37,808 nucleotides of DNA, from contig VGBK01000009.1 of the NCBI GenBank assembly GCA_016870535.1, positions 1 through 37,808 of the forward strand, written 5' to 3'. Positions within the stretch are counted from its first letter, which is position 1, and every line of letters starts with the position of its first letter. A model generated the notes under the pieces. It worked only from the letters and a program-made list of their open reading frames with translations. It was not told where the DNA came from and did no database searches. Below, in pieces: positions 31,111 to 37,808 of the stretch. This DNA comes from Actinomycetota bacterium (GTDB lineage: Bacteria; Actinomycetota; Acidimicrobiia; Spongiisociales; UBA11373). The position numbers were made by a program, and so were the translations under genes.

Positions 31111-32044
31111 CCGCGACCGCGAACGCCCGTCCCCCGGTTCGCCGGCTCACGCGGGCCCCACCTTCGAGGAACTCGAGGCCGAGCCGATCATCCGCCGCGA
31201 GGGCAGCCTCTACGCCGACGCCTGGCGCCAGTTGCGGCGGCGGCCCATGTTCATCATCTCGGGGATCCTCATCGTGATCCTGGCCCTGATGGCCATCTGG
31301 CCGGGCCTGTTCACCCGGGCCGATCCCCGGGCCTGCAGCCTGGCCGACTCCTTGCTGCGACCCAGCGGCGAGCACTGGTTCGGGACCGACGTGCAGGGAT
31401 GCGACTACTACGCCCGCACCATCTGGGGGGCCCGGGTCTCAATCACCATCGGGGTGCTGGTCACCGCCTGCTCCACCCTGATCGCAATGCTGCTGGGCTC
31501 GATCGCCGGATACTACGGAGGCTGGGTGGACGCGGTGATCGCCCGCCTCACCGACATCTGGTTCGCCATCCCCACCATCCTCGGGGGCATCGTGATCCTG
31601 CGGTCGATCTTCTCCACCCGCGGCCTCCTGCAGGTCAGCCTGGTGCTCATCGTGCTGGGCTGGCCCACCATGCTGCGCCTGGTGCGCTCGGCGGTGATGG
31701 CCACCAAGGAGATGGACTACGTCGATGCCGCCCGGGCGCTGGGGGTGCGCCCCTTCCGCATCATCCGGCGCCACATCCTGCCCAACGCCATCGCCCCCGT
31801 GATCGTCTACGCCACCATCACCGTGGGGGTGATCATCTCCGCCGAGGCGGCGCTCTCCTTCCTGGGGGTGGGTCTGCAACTGCCCGCCATCTCCTGGGGC
31901 TTGATGATCAGCGTGGCCCAGAACCGCATCCTCACCGCCCCCCACCTGCTGCTCTTCCCGGGAGCCCTCCTCTCGGTGACCGTGTTCTCCTTCATCCTGA
32001 TGGGCGACGCCCTGCGGGACGCCCTCGACCCGAGGTTGCGCTGA
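31103..32044 (+). CDS. Peptide/nickel ABC transporter permease, DppC-type
   Basis: A 313-residue partner permease. A charged cytoplasmic N-terminus with a WRQLRRRPMFIISG entry to the first span is followed by HWFGTDVQGCDYYARTIWGA, the marker segment of DppC/OppC proteins. The coupling loop YVDAARALGVRPFRIIRRHI and the terminal LRDALDPRLR complete it. An extra Cys pair (ACSLADSLL, QGCDYY) lies on the outer loop and might form a disulfide. It overlaps dppB-type by 8 bp and the ATPase gene by the ATGA motif. Confidence 0.94.
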   Translation: MSDRDRERPSPGSPAHAGPTFEELEAEPIIRREGSLYADAWRQLRRRPMFIISGILIVILALMAIWPGLFTRADPRACSLADSLLRPSGEHWFGTDVQGCDYYARTIWGARVSITIGVLVTACSTLIAMLLGSIAGYYGGWVDAVIARLTDIWFAIPTILGGIVILRSIFSTRGLLQVSLVLIVLGWPTMLRLVRSAVMATKEMDYVDAARALGVRPFRIIRRHILPNAIAPVIVYATITVGVIISAEAALSFLGVGLQLPAISWGLMISVAQNRILTAPHLLLFPGALLSVTVFSFILMGDALRDALDPRLR

Positions 32045-33087
32045 TGGCCACCACCCTGAGCCGAGATGCCGTCGCCGGCCGGCCGGTAGATCCGGCGGCC
32101 CCTCTGCTGGCGGTCGAAGACCTGCGCGTCGAGTTCCGCATCGACGCCGGCACGGTGCGGGCGGTGAACGGCCTCTCCTACACCCTGGGGCGGGGGGAGA
32201 CCGTGGCCATCCTGGGCGAATCGGGCAGCGGCAAGAGCGTCGGCGCCCAGGCGGTGATGGGCATCATCGACAGCCCGCCGGGCTTCGTCACCGGGGGTTC
32301 GGTGCGCTTCCGCGGGGTCGAACTGCTCGACCTGCCCGAGGCGGAGCGGCGCCGGGTGCGGGGCAACCGGATGGCCATGATCTTCCAGGACGCCCTCACC
32401 GCGCTGAACCCGGTCTTCCCGGTGGGCTGGCAGATCGCCGAGATGTTCCGCATCCACCGCGGCCTGCCCCGCAAGGCGGCCGGGGAGAAGGCCATCGAGT
32501 TGATGGAGCGGGTGAAGATCCCCTCGGCCCGCGTGCGGGCCGGCTCCTACCCTCACGAGTTCTCCGGCGGCATGCGCCAGCGGGTGATGATCGCCATGGC
32601 GCTCTCTCTGGACCCCGAGATCCTGATCGCCGACGAGCCCACCACCGCGCTCGACGTCACCGTGCAGGCCCAGATCATGAGCCTGCTCGCCGAGTTGCAG
32701 CAGCAGACCGGCATGGGGCTCATCCTCATCACCCACGATCTGGGGGTGGTGGCCGAGGTGGCCGATCAGGTGGTGGTCATGTACGCCGGGCGCGAGGTCG
32801 AGAAAGGGCCCAGCCTGCCGGTCTACCACCGGCCGGCGCACCCCTACACCCTGGGGCTCATGGACTCCCTGCCCCGCCGCGATGTCCACACCGAGCGGCT
32901 GCGCCCCATCAAGGGCTCGCCGCCCGACCTGCTGGCCATCCCGCCGGGCTGTGCCTTCCGGCCCCGCTGCCCCTACGGGCGCGAGATCTGCGCCCGGGAG
33001 GAGCCGCCTCTGGCTGCGGTGACCTCCGACCGCATCTCCGCTTGCCACTTCTGGGAGGAGGTGTCCCGTGAGCGCGCCGGCGCCTGA
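32044..33087 (+). CDS. Peptide/nickel ABC transporter ATPase, DppD-type
   Basis: A 347-residue ABC ATPase. Walker A GESGSGKS is at 58-65, signature [14 protein letters not shown], Walker [13 protein letters not shown] and switch His in LITHDLGVV. The C-terminal oligopeptide-transporter domain holds four Cys ([18 protein letters not shown] and SACHFW), the set that binds a [4Fe-4S] cluster in some Dpp/Opp ATPases. It pairs with the next ATPase to power the permeases. The ATG overlaps the dppC-type TGA; the end overlaps the next gene by 20 bp. Confidence 0.94.
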   Translation: MATTLSRDAVAGRPVDPAAPLLAVEDLRVEFRIDAGTVRAVNGLSYTLGRGETVAILGESGSGKSVGAQAVMGIIDSPPGFVTGGSVRFRGVELLDLPEAERRRVRGNRMAMIFQDALTALNPVFPVGWQIAEMFRIHRGLPRKAAGEKAIELMERVKIPSARVRAGSYPHEFSGGMRQRVMIAMALSLDPEILIADEPTTALDVTVQAQIMSLLAELQQQTGMGLILITHDLGVVAEVADQVVVMYAGREVEKGPSLPVYHRPAHPYTLGLMDSLPRRDVHTERLRPIKGSPPDLLAIPPGCAFRPRCPYGREICAREEPPLAAVTSDRISACHFWEEVSRERAGA

Positions 33088-34099
33088 GCCCGTCCACCAC
33101 GGCGAGGTGGTGCTCCGGGTGGAGCACCTGGTGAAGCACTTCCCCATTACCCGGGGCATCGTTCTGAAGCGCCAGATCGGCACGGTGAAGGCGGTGGACG
33201 ACGTCAGCTTCGAACTGCATCGGGGCGAGACCCTGGGCCTGGTGGGGGAGTCGGGCTGCGGGAAGACGACCACCGCCCGCACCATCCTCCGGCTGGAGAA
33301 ACCGACCGCCGGCCACGCCTGGTATCGGGGCCGGGACATCTTCACCCTGTCGGGGGAGGAGATGCGCGCGCTGCGCCGCGAGATCCAGGTGATCTTCCAG
33401 GACCCCTACGCCTCCCTCAACCCCCGCATGACCGTGGGCGACCTCATCGCCGAGGGCTGGCGGGTGCATCGGGGGGTGCTGCCCAAGAGCGCCCGGCGGG
33501 GCCGCATCCACGAGTTGCTGGAGCTGGTGGGCCTGAACCCGGATCACATCAACCGCTACCCCCACCAGTTCTCCGGGGGGCAGCGTCAGCGCATCGGGGT
33601 GGCCCGGGCCCTGGCCCTGGAGCCCAGCATCGTCATCTGCGATGAGCCGGTGTCGGCCCTGGACGTATCGGTGCAGGCGCAGGTGGTGAACCTGCTCGAG
33701 GACTTGCAGGACGAACTGGGCCTGTCGTACCTGTTCATCGCTCACGACCTGTCGGTGGTGCGCCACATCTGCGACCGCATCGCGGTGATGTACCTGGGCA
33801 AGATCGTGGAGACCGGGGACGAGTTCCAGGTCTACGACGACACCGCCCATCCTTACACCACGGCCCTCCTGTCGGCGGTGCCCATCCCGGACCCGGCGGC
33901 CCGGAACCTGGGCAATCGCATCTTGCTGGAGGGCGATGTGCCCAGCCCGGCCGACCCGCCCAGCGGCTGCCGCTTCCGTACCCGGTGCTGGAAGGCCCAG
34001 GAGGTCTGCGCCGCGGCGGAGCCGGAACTGATCGACCGGGGCCAGGGCCACCCGGTGGCCTGCCGCTTCGCCCAGATGGAGTTCGACCCGGCGCGGTGA
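33068..34099 (+). CDS. Peptide/nickel ABC transporter ATPase, DppF-type
   Basis: A 343-residue second ATPase of the importer. Walker A GESGCGKT is at 60-67, signature [14 protein letters not shown], Walker [13 protein letters not shown] and switch His in FIAHDLSVV. The N-terminal [17 protein letters not shown] is the DppF/OppF pattern, and the C-terminal Cys set ([20 protein letters not shown]) is present. GTG at 33068 is the start, inside the preceding gene, with GGGAGGAGG 6-7 nt upstream. It closes the transporter operon. Confidence 0.94.
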   Translation: MSAPAPEPVHHGEVVLRVEHLVKHFPITRGIVLKRQIGTVKAVDDVSFELHRGETLGLVGESGCGKTTTARTILRLEKPTAGHAWYRGRDIFTLSGEEMRALRREIQVIFQDPYASLNPRMTVGDLIAEGWRVHRGVLPKSARRGRIHELLELVGLNPDHINRYPHQFSGGQRQRIGVARALALEPSIVICDEPVSALDVSVQAQVVNLLEDLQDELGLSYLFIAHDLSVVRHICDRIAVMYLGKIVETGDEFQVYDDTAHPYTTALLSAVPIPDPAARNLGNRILLEGDVPSPADPPSGCRFRTRCWKAQEVCAAAEPELIDRGQGHPVACRFAQMEFDPAR

Positions 34100-34200
34100 G
34101 GCCGCCGGGCCCCCTCCGCCTCTCGACCTGACGGAGAAGCGCCGACCTGCTTGGCTGGGTGCCGGAAGCAACGCGAGCGGCGTGGGGCGAGGGAGGGGAG

Positions 34201-35340
34201 ATGAGGCGCAGCCTCGGGATCGGGATCATCGGTGCGGGATTCATCGGGCCGGTGCATGCTCGGGCGGCCCGGCTGGCCGGCGGGAACCTGGTGGGTGTGG
34301 TCGGCTCGTCGCCGGGCCGCACCCGGCGTTTGGCCACCGAGTTCGGGACGGACCCGGCGGTAGCCTCGGCAGAGGACCTGATCGCCCACCCCCAGGTGGA
34401 CGTGATCCACATCTGCACTCCCAACCACCTGCACGTACCCCTGGCCGAGGCGGCGCTGCGCGCCGGCAAGCATGTGGTGTGTGAGAAGCCCCTGGCCGTC
34501 GAGGCCTCGGGAGCCGCCCGCCTGGTGCGCCTGGCCGACGAGGCCGGCCGGGTGGCGGTGGTGCCGTTCGTCTACCGCTTCTACCCCACGGTCCGGGAAG
34601 CGCGGGAGATGGCCCGACGCGGGGATCTGGGCGCGGTGCGCCTGATCCACGGCACCTACCTGCAGGACTGGCTCAGCGACGCGGCGGATTACAGCTGGCG
34701 AGTGGATGCGGCTCTGGGCGGCGCCTCGCGGGCGTTCGCCGACATCGGCTCCCACTGGTGCGATCTGGTGGAGTTCGTGACCGGGCAGCGCATCACCCGC
34801 CTGACCGCCCGCTTGTCGACGGCGCTGGCGGAGCGCCGCCGGACGGCCGGGGCCGCTTTCACCACACGGGGAGGCTCCGGGCCCGTGGCGTCAGTGGACA
34901 CTGAGGACATCGCGGTGGTCTTGTTCGAGACGGACGGCGGAGCTGTGGGGACGGTGACCGTCAGCCAGGTGTCTCCGGGCCGCAAGAACCGGCTGTGGTT
35001 CGAGGTCGACGGTTCGGCGGCGGCGGTGGCTTTCAGCCAGGAGGAGCCGGAGAGGCTGTGGGTGGGTGGGCGTGACTCCTCGATGTTGCTGACTCGAGGC
35101 TCACCGGCGAACTCGGAGGCCTCCCGGCGGTTCGACCGGCTGCCGGCCGGCCACCCCCAGGGCTACCTCGACTGCTTCGAAGCCTTCGTGAGCGACGCCT
35201 ACCGCGCCATCGCCGGCGAGGAGCCGGAGGGTCTGCCGCGGTTTGCCGACGGCTGGCGCAGCGTGCGCATCACCGAAGCGGTCCTGGCCTCGGCGCGCCG
35301 CGGTGATTGGCGCGAGGTGGAGCCCTGCGGCGCCCCTTGA
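34201..35340 (+). CDS. Gfo/Idh/MocA-family oxidoreductase
   Basis: A 379-residue NAD(P)-dependent sugar or inositol oxidoreductase. The Rossmann motif is GIIGAGFIGPVH, followed by VDVIHICTPNHLHVPL and the catalytic Lys in VCEKPLAVE. The C-terminal domain carries the substrate His region DIGSHWCDLVEF. ATG at 34201 has GGGAGGGGAG just upstream; the frame extends to 34159 without family sequence. It is 101 bp after the transporter and may share its transcript, which would hint that the imported compound is a sugar derivative and not a peptide. Confidence 0.9.
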   Translation: MRRSLGIGIIGAGFIGPVHARAARLAGGNLVGVVGSSPGRTRRLATEFGTDPAVASAEDLIAHPQVDVIHICTPNHLHVPLAEAALRAGKHVVCEKPLAVEASGAARLVRLADEAGRVAVVPFVYRFYPTVREAREMARRGDLGAVRLIHGTYLQDWLSDAADYSWRVDAALGGASRAFADIGSHWCDLVEFVTGQRITRLTARLSTALAERRRTAGAAFTTRGGSGPVASVDTEDIAVVLFETDGGAVGTVTVSQVSPGRKNRLWFEVDGSAAAVAFSQEEPERLWVGGRDSSMLLTRGSPANSEASRRFDRLPAGHPQGYLDCFEAFVSDAYRAIAGEEPEGLPRFADGWRSVRITEAVLASARRGDWREVEPCGAP

Positions 35341-35566
35341 GGGCTGATGGCCGGCGGCCCGGGTTGGCCAGAACCGCGCCGGGCATCCCGCCGGTGGGGA
35401 ACGCGGACTCGAGATGCCGCACAACAACGCCGAGGTCGGGGCGGCCGCCGGGCGGTTGTAGGCTCAGGGGGAGGCACTCGAGCCCGTCCGTTCAGGGCGG
35501 GTGCCCCTGCGGGGCTCCAACCGCAGGTGGCCGCCGGTGCAGGGTGCCGAAAGGAAGGTGACCGGG

Positions 35567-37186
35567 GTGCGGCGAGACGACGGACTGGCGAGCCTCGCGC
35601 AGGGCTTCGACCTGGCGGTGATCGGCGGCGGCGTGGTCGGGGCCGGCATCGCCCTGGACGCCGCGGCGCGGGGGCTGCGCGTCTGCCTCCTGGAGCGTTC
35701 CGACTTCGCCTCGGGCACCTCGAGCCGGTCTACCAAGCTCCTCCACGGAGGGGTGCGCTACCTGCCGCAGCTTCGCTTTGGGCTGGTCCGCGAGAGCCTG
35801 CGCGAGCAACTGGTACTGCGGCGCATCGCCGACTACCTGGTCGAGCCCCTCGACTTCGTCATCCCGGTGTACCGGGATCGGGGCTTTGCCGATGCCCCGG
35901 CCTGGGCGCGGCATCGCTGGATCCTGCCGGGCGCTCTTCGCCTCGGCCTCTGGGTCTACGACCGCCTCGGTGGCCGCAAGGGCCAGGACCTGCAGCGGCG
36001 AATCTCGGCGGCCGAGGTGTTGGAGAGGTTCCCGCGCCTCCGCACCAAGAACCTGCGGCACGGCATCGTCTACCGCGACTACCAAACGGATGACGCTCGC
36101 TTCACCCTGGCGCTGGTCCGTACGGCCGTTGCCCACGGAGCCACCGCCCGGAACTGGGTCTCGGCCGACCGGGTGGAGGCGGCCGAGGACGGCTACCGCC
36201 TACAGGTCACGGACCGTCTGCTCGGGGGCGAGGCCACGATCCCGGCCCGGACCGTGGTGGCCGCGGCGGGAGCCTTCCCGCCCCCGCCGGGAGCCGGCCG
36301 TCCGCCGCTGGGGTTGCGACTGAGCAAGGGGACTCATCTCACCGTCGAAGCCGCCCAGCTGGGCCTCACCGGCAGCGCCCTGCTCCTGCCCGAGACCGAC
36401 GACGGGCGAGTGCTGTTCCTGGTCCCCTGGGCGGGCTATGGGCTGGTGGGGACCACCGACACCGAGTACCGCGACGACCCGGCCTTCCCCACCCCTTCCT
36501 CGGAGGATGTCGACTACCTGCTCCGCCACGTTGCCGAGTACCTGGATCTGGAGCGGCCGACGATCCTCTCGGCCTGGTCGGGGCTGCGGGCCCTGGCCGA
36601 CCGGGGAGGGGGCGCCACGGCGTCGGCCTCGAGGGAGCACAGGGTGCGGGAACTGGCCCCGGGGTACTTCCAGGTGGCCGGCGGCAAGCTGACCGGCTAT
36701 CGCCGGATCGCCGAGGAGGTGGTGAGCGGCGTGTGCCGCCGCCTCGGCCGGCGGGAGGCCTGCTGCACGGACGAGGTGCTCCTGGCGGGAGCCGGCGGAG
36801 GTGAGGCAGGGGCACCCGAGGTGCGGCGCCGGGCCGCCGCCTTGGGATTGGGCGACGCTTGGGCCGACCGCCTCGCCGCCCGATACGGCACCGACGCCGG
36901 GCGGGTCATCCACCTCATCGCCGAGCAGCCCCGGTGGGCGGCGCCCCTCGAGGGGACCGAGCACCTGCAGGCCGAGGTGGTGTTCGCCGCCCGCCACGAG
37001 TTCGCCGCCACCGTCGCCGATGTGCTGCTGCGGCGCACCCACATCGCCTGGACGGCCCGCGACCACGGCCGGGCGGTGATCGGCACCGTCGCCTCGCTGC
37101 TGGCCGCCGAGCTGGGCTGGGACGATGCTCGCCTCACGGTGGAGAGGCGGCGCGCCGAGGAGACGCTGGCCGCCGAAGGGCTCTAG
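35567..37186 (+). CDS. glpD: FAD-dependent glycerol-3-phosphate dehydrogenase
   Basis: A 539-residue membrane-associated flavoenzyme of the GlpD/GlpA family that oxidises glycerol-3-phosphate to dihydroxyacetone phosphate and passes electrons to quinone. The FAD dinucleotide motif is LAVIGGGVVGAGIA (16-29). The strongly conserved DFASGTSSRSTKLLHGGVRY follows, as do GLVGTTDTEY and VAGGKLTGYRRIAEE. The C-terminal helical domain (VVFAARHEFAATVADVLLRR) is complete. GTG at 35567 is preferred, 8 nt after AAGGAAGG; GTG 35558 would overlap that site. Its TAG shares bases with the stop of the opposing gene. The 226-bp upstream gap must hold a promoter, none of which is distinct. Confidence 0.93.
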   Translation: MRRDDGLASLAQGFDLAVIGGGVVGAGIALDAAARGLRVCLLERSDFASGTSSRSTKLLHGGVRYLPQLRFGLVRESLREQLVLRRIADYLVEPLDFVIPVYRDRGFADAPAWARHRWILPGALRLGLWVYDRLGGRKGQDLQRRISAAEVLERFPRLRTKNLRHGIVYRDYQTDDARFTLALVRTAVAHGATARNWVSADRVEAAEDGYRLQVTDRLLGGEATIPARTVVAAAGAFPPPPGAGRPPLGLRLSKGTHLTVEAAQLGLTGSALLLPETDDGRVLFLVPWAGYGLVGTTDTEYRDDPAFPTPSSEDVDYLLRHVAEYLDLERPTILSAWSGLRALADRGGGATASASREHRVRELAPGYFQVAGGKLTGYRRIAEEVVSGVCRRLGRREACCTDEVLLAGAGGGEAGAPEVRRRAAALGLGDAWADRLAARYGTDAGRVIHLIAEQPRWAAPLEGTEHLQAEVVFAARHEFAATVADVLLRRTHIAWTARDHGRAVIGTVASLLAAELGWDDARLTVERRRAEETLAAEGL

Positions 37187-37808
37187 GGCCGTCCGCTCGG
37201 AGGAGCGAGAACCGGGGACGGCTCATTGGGCGATGGAGACCCCGGCCACTTCCGCCCGGTGGCCAGCTCGACGCAGCGGTAGGCGCCGTCGTAGATACCG
37301 ATGCTCTTGTTCGCCACGATGCGGCGGCAGTAGAGGTCGAGCAGGTCTCCTTCCCGGGTCATCAGGTCGATGGCGGCGAGGGTCTCGGCGATCGAGCGCC
37401 CTTCCGAGGTTCCATCTCCCAACTCCGCTCCGCGAATGGCGCCCCAGGCCTCGTGGCCGCCGACCCGCTCGTTGAAGATCTTGGGTATCGGGTAGAAGGC
37501 CAGTTCGCTCGGCTTGGTGATCATGACGTCGGCCACTCGCATCAGGTAGTTGGTCGAGTAGACGGCGTGGAAGGTGTTGTCGTGGAGGAAGACATGGATT
37601 CCCGACGCCGTCCCGGTGCGGATCTCATCGGCAAAGGCCCTGGTGTCCTCCCAGGTGAAGTGGGTGTGGAGGGCGCCTCGGGCCGGGGCGAGGCGGCCCT
37701 CGAGCCATTCCCAGTTCTCCCGATGATCCCCCAGGTTGACGAAGAGGGCGGCCTTCCCGGAAGCGACCAGAGGAAGGCAGTGCTCGACGACCGTCTTGAA
37801 GAGGTCGC
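37183..37808 (-). CDS. C-terminal part of an unrecognised protein, cut by the window edge
   Basis: The minus-strand frame is open from the last base of the window to a TAG at 37183-37185, about 208 residues. Visible are VASGKAALFVNLGDHRENW, HTHFTWEDTRAFADE, FHAVYSTNYLMRVADVMITK and ELAFYPIPKIFNERVGGHEA. The ADVMITKPSEL segment recalls the C-terminal donor-binding region of GT-B glycosyltransferases, but I cannot confirm this and name no function. An internal ATG at 37542 is not the true start because coding sequence continues upstream. Its stop codon and that of glpD overlap in the palindrome CTAG. Confidence 0.7.
   Translation of the reverse strand, partial: DLFKTVVEHCLPLVASGKAALFVNLGDHRENWEWLEGRLAPARGALHTHFTWEDTRAFADEIRTGTASGIHVFLHDNTFHAVYSTNYLMRVADVMITKPSELAFYPIPKIFNERVGGHEAWGAIRGAELGDGTSEGRSIAETLAAIDLMTREGDLLDLYCRRIVANKSIGIYDGAYRCVELATGRKWPGSPSPNEPSPVLAPPSGRP

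Overview
The window is GC-rich DNA with short intergenic gaps, many ATGA/GTGA/TTGA start-stop overlaps and frequent GTG and TTG starts. Both lipoproteins carry a C-G-D-D motif followed by a threonine-rich linker. I infer an actinomycete, most likely of the Acidimicrobiia type. Oxygen-sensitive enzyme families (2-hydroxyacyl-CoA dehydratase with its Fe-S activator, a NifX-like protein) suggest anaerobic or microaerobic life. No rRNA, tRNA, CRISPR array, transposase or integrase was seen.

Layout. (1) 1-781: a gene tail and an isochorismatase-fold hydrolase. (2) 854-18664: a sugar catabolism block. It opens with a HIT protein, a DJ-1/PfpI protein and an IclR regulator. Divergent from the IclR gene is a long, tightly coupled operon: sugar-binding lipoprotein, two RbsC-like permeases, RbsA-like ATPase, aldo-keto reductase, amidohydrolase-2 lactonase, aldose epimerase, DHDPS-family aldolase, FGGY kinase, transaldolase, class II aldolase, CbbY-like phosphatase, SDR, FAH-family hydrolase and L-rhamnose mutarotase. 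The dehydrogenase, lactonase, SDR, FAH hydrolase and mutarotase fit non-phosphorylative L-fucose/L-rhamnose breakdown to pyruvate plus a C3 product. The sugar-acid dehydratase of that route is not in the window. The kinase, transaldolase, class II aldolase and phosphatase form a second, phosphorylative module whose substrate I cannot assign. A perfect 10-bp inverted repeat before the first gene is a good IclR-type operator candidate.

(3) 18699-22935, minus strand: a sugar-nucleotide-type epimerase and a three-gene 2-hydroxyacyl-CoA dehydratase/activator set. A 117-bp copy of the activator gene's 3' end lies 17.8 kb away at 854-970 in the same orientation, so the sugar block is bracketed by direct repeats. 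(4) 23120-24749: NifX-like protein, TrmO-like protein, flavodoxin and a tiny hydrophobic ORF. (5) 24811-28353: a pirin-like cupin, a large secreted beta-rich protein, and a second truncated copy of the cupin 5' end with its upstream region.

(6) 28354-34099: an oligopeptide/nickel-type ABC operon. Its family-5 solute-binding lipoprotein appears circularly permuted: the segment that is normally N-terminal sits at the C-terminus, and the signal peptide and linker are joined to what is normally the middle. (7) 34201-37808: a Gfo/Idh/MocA oxidoreductase, glycerol-3-phosphate dehydrogenase, and a convergent partial gene that shares its CTAG stop with glpD.

The most notable observations are the permuted binding protein, the two intact-gene-plus-fragment direct repeats, and the mixed oxidative/phosphorylative sugar operon.
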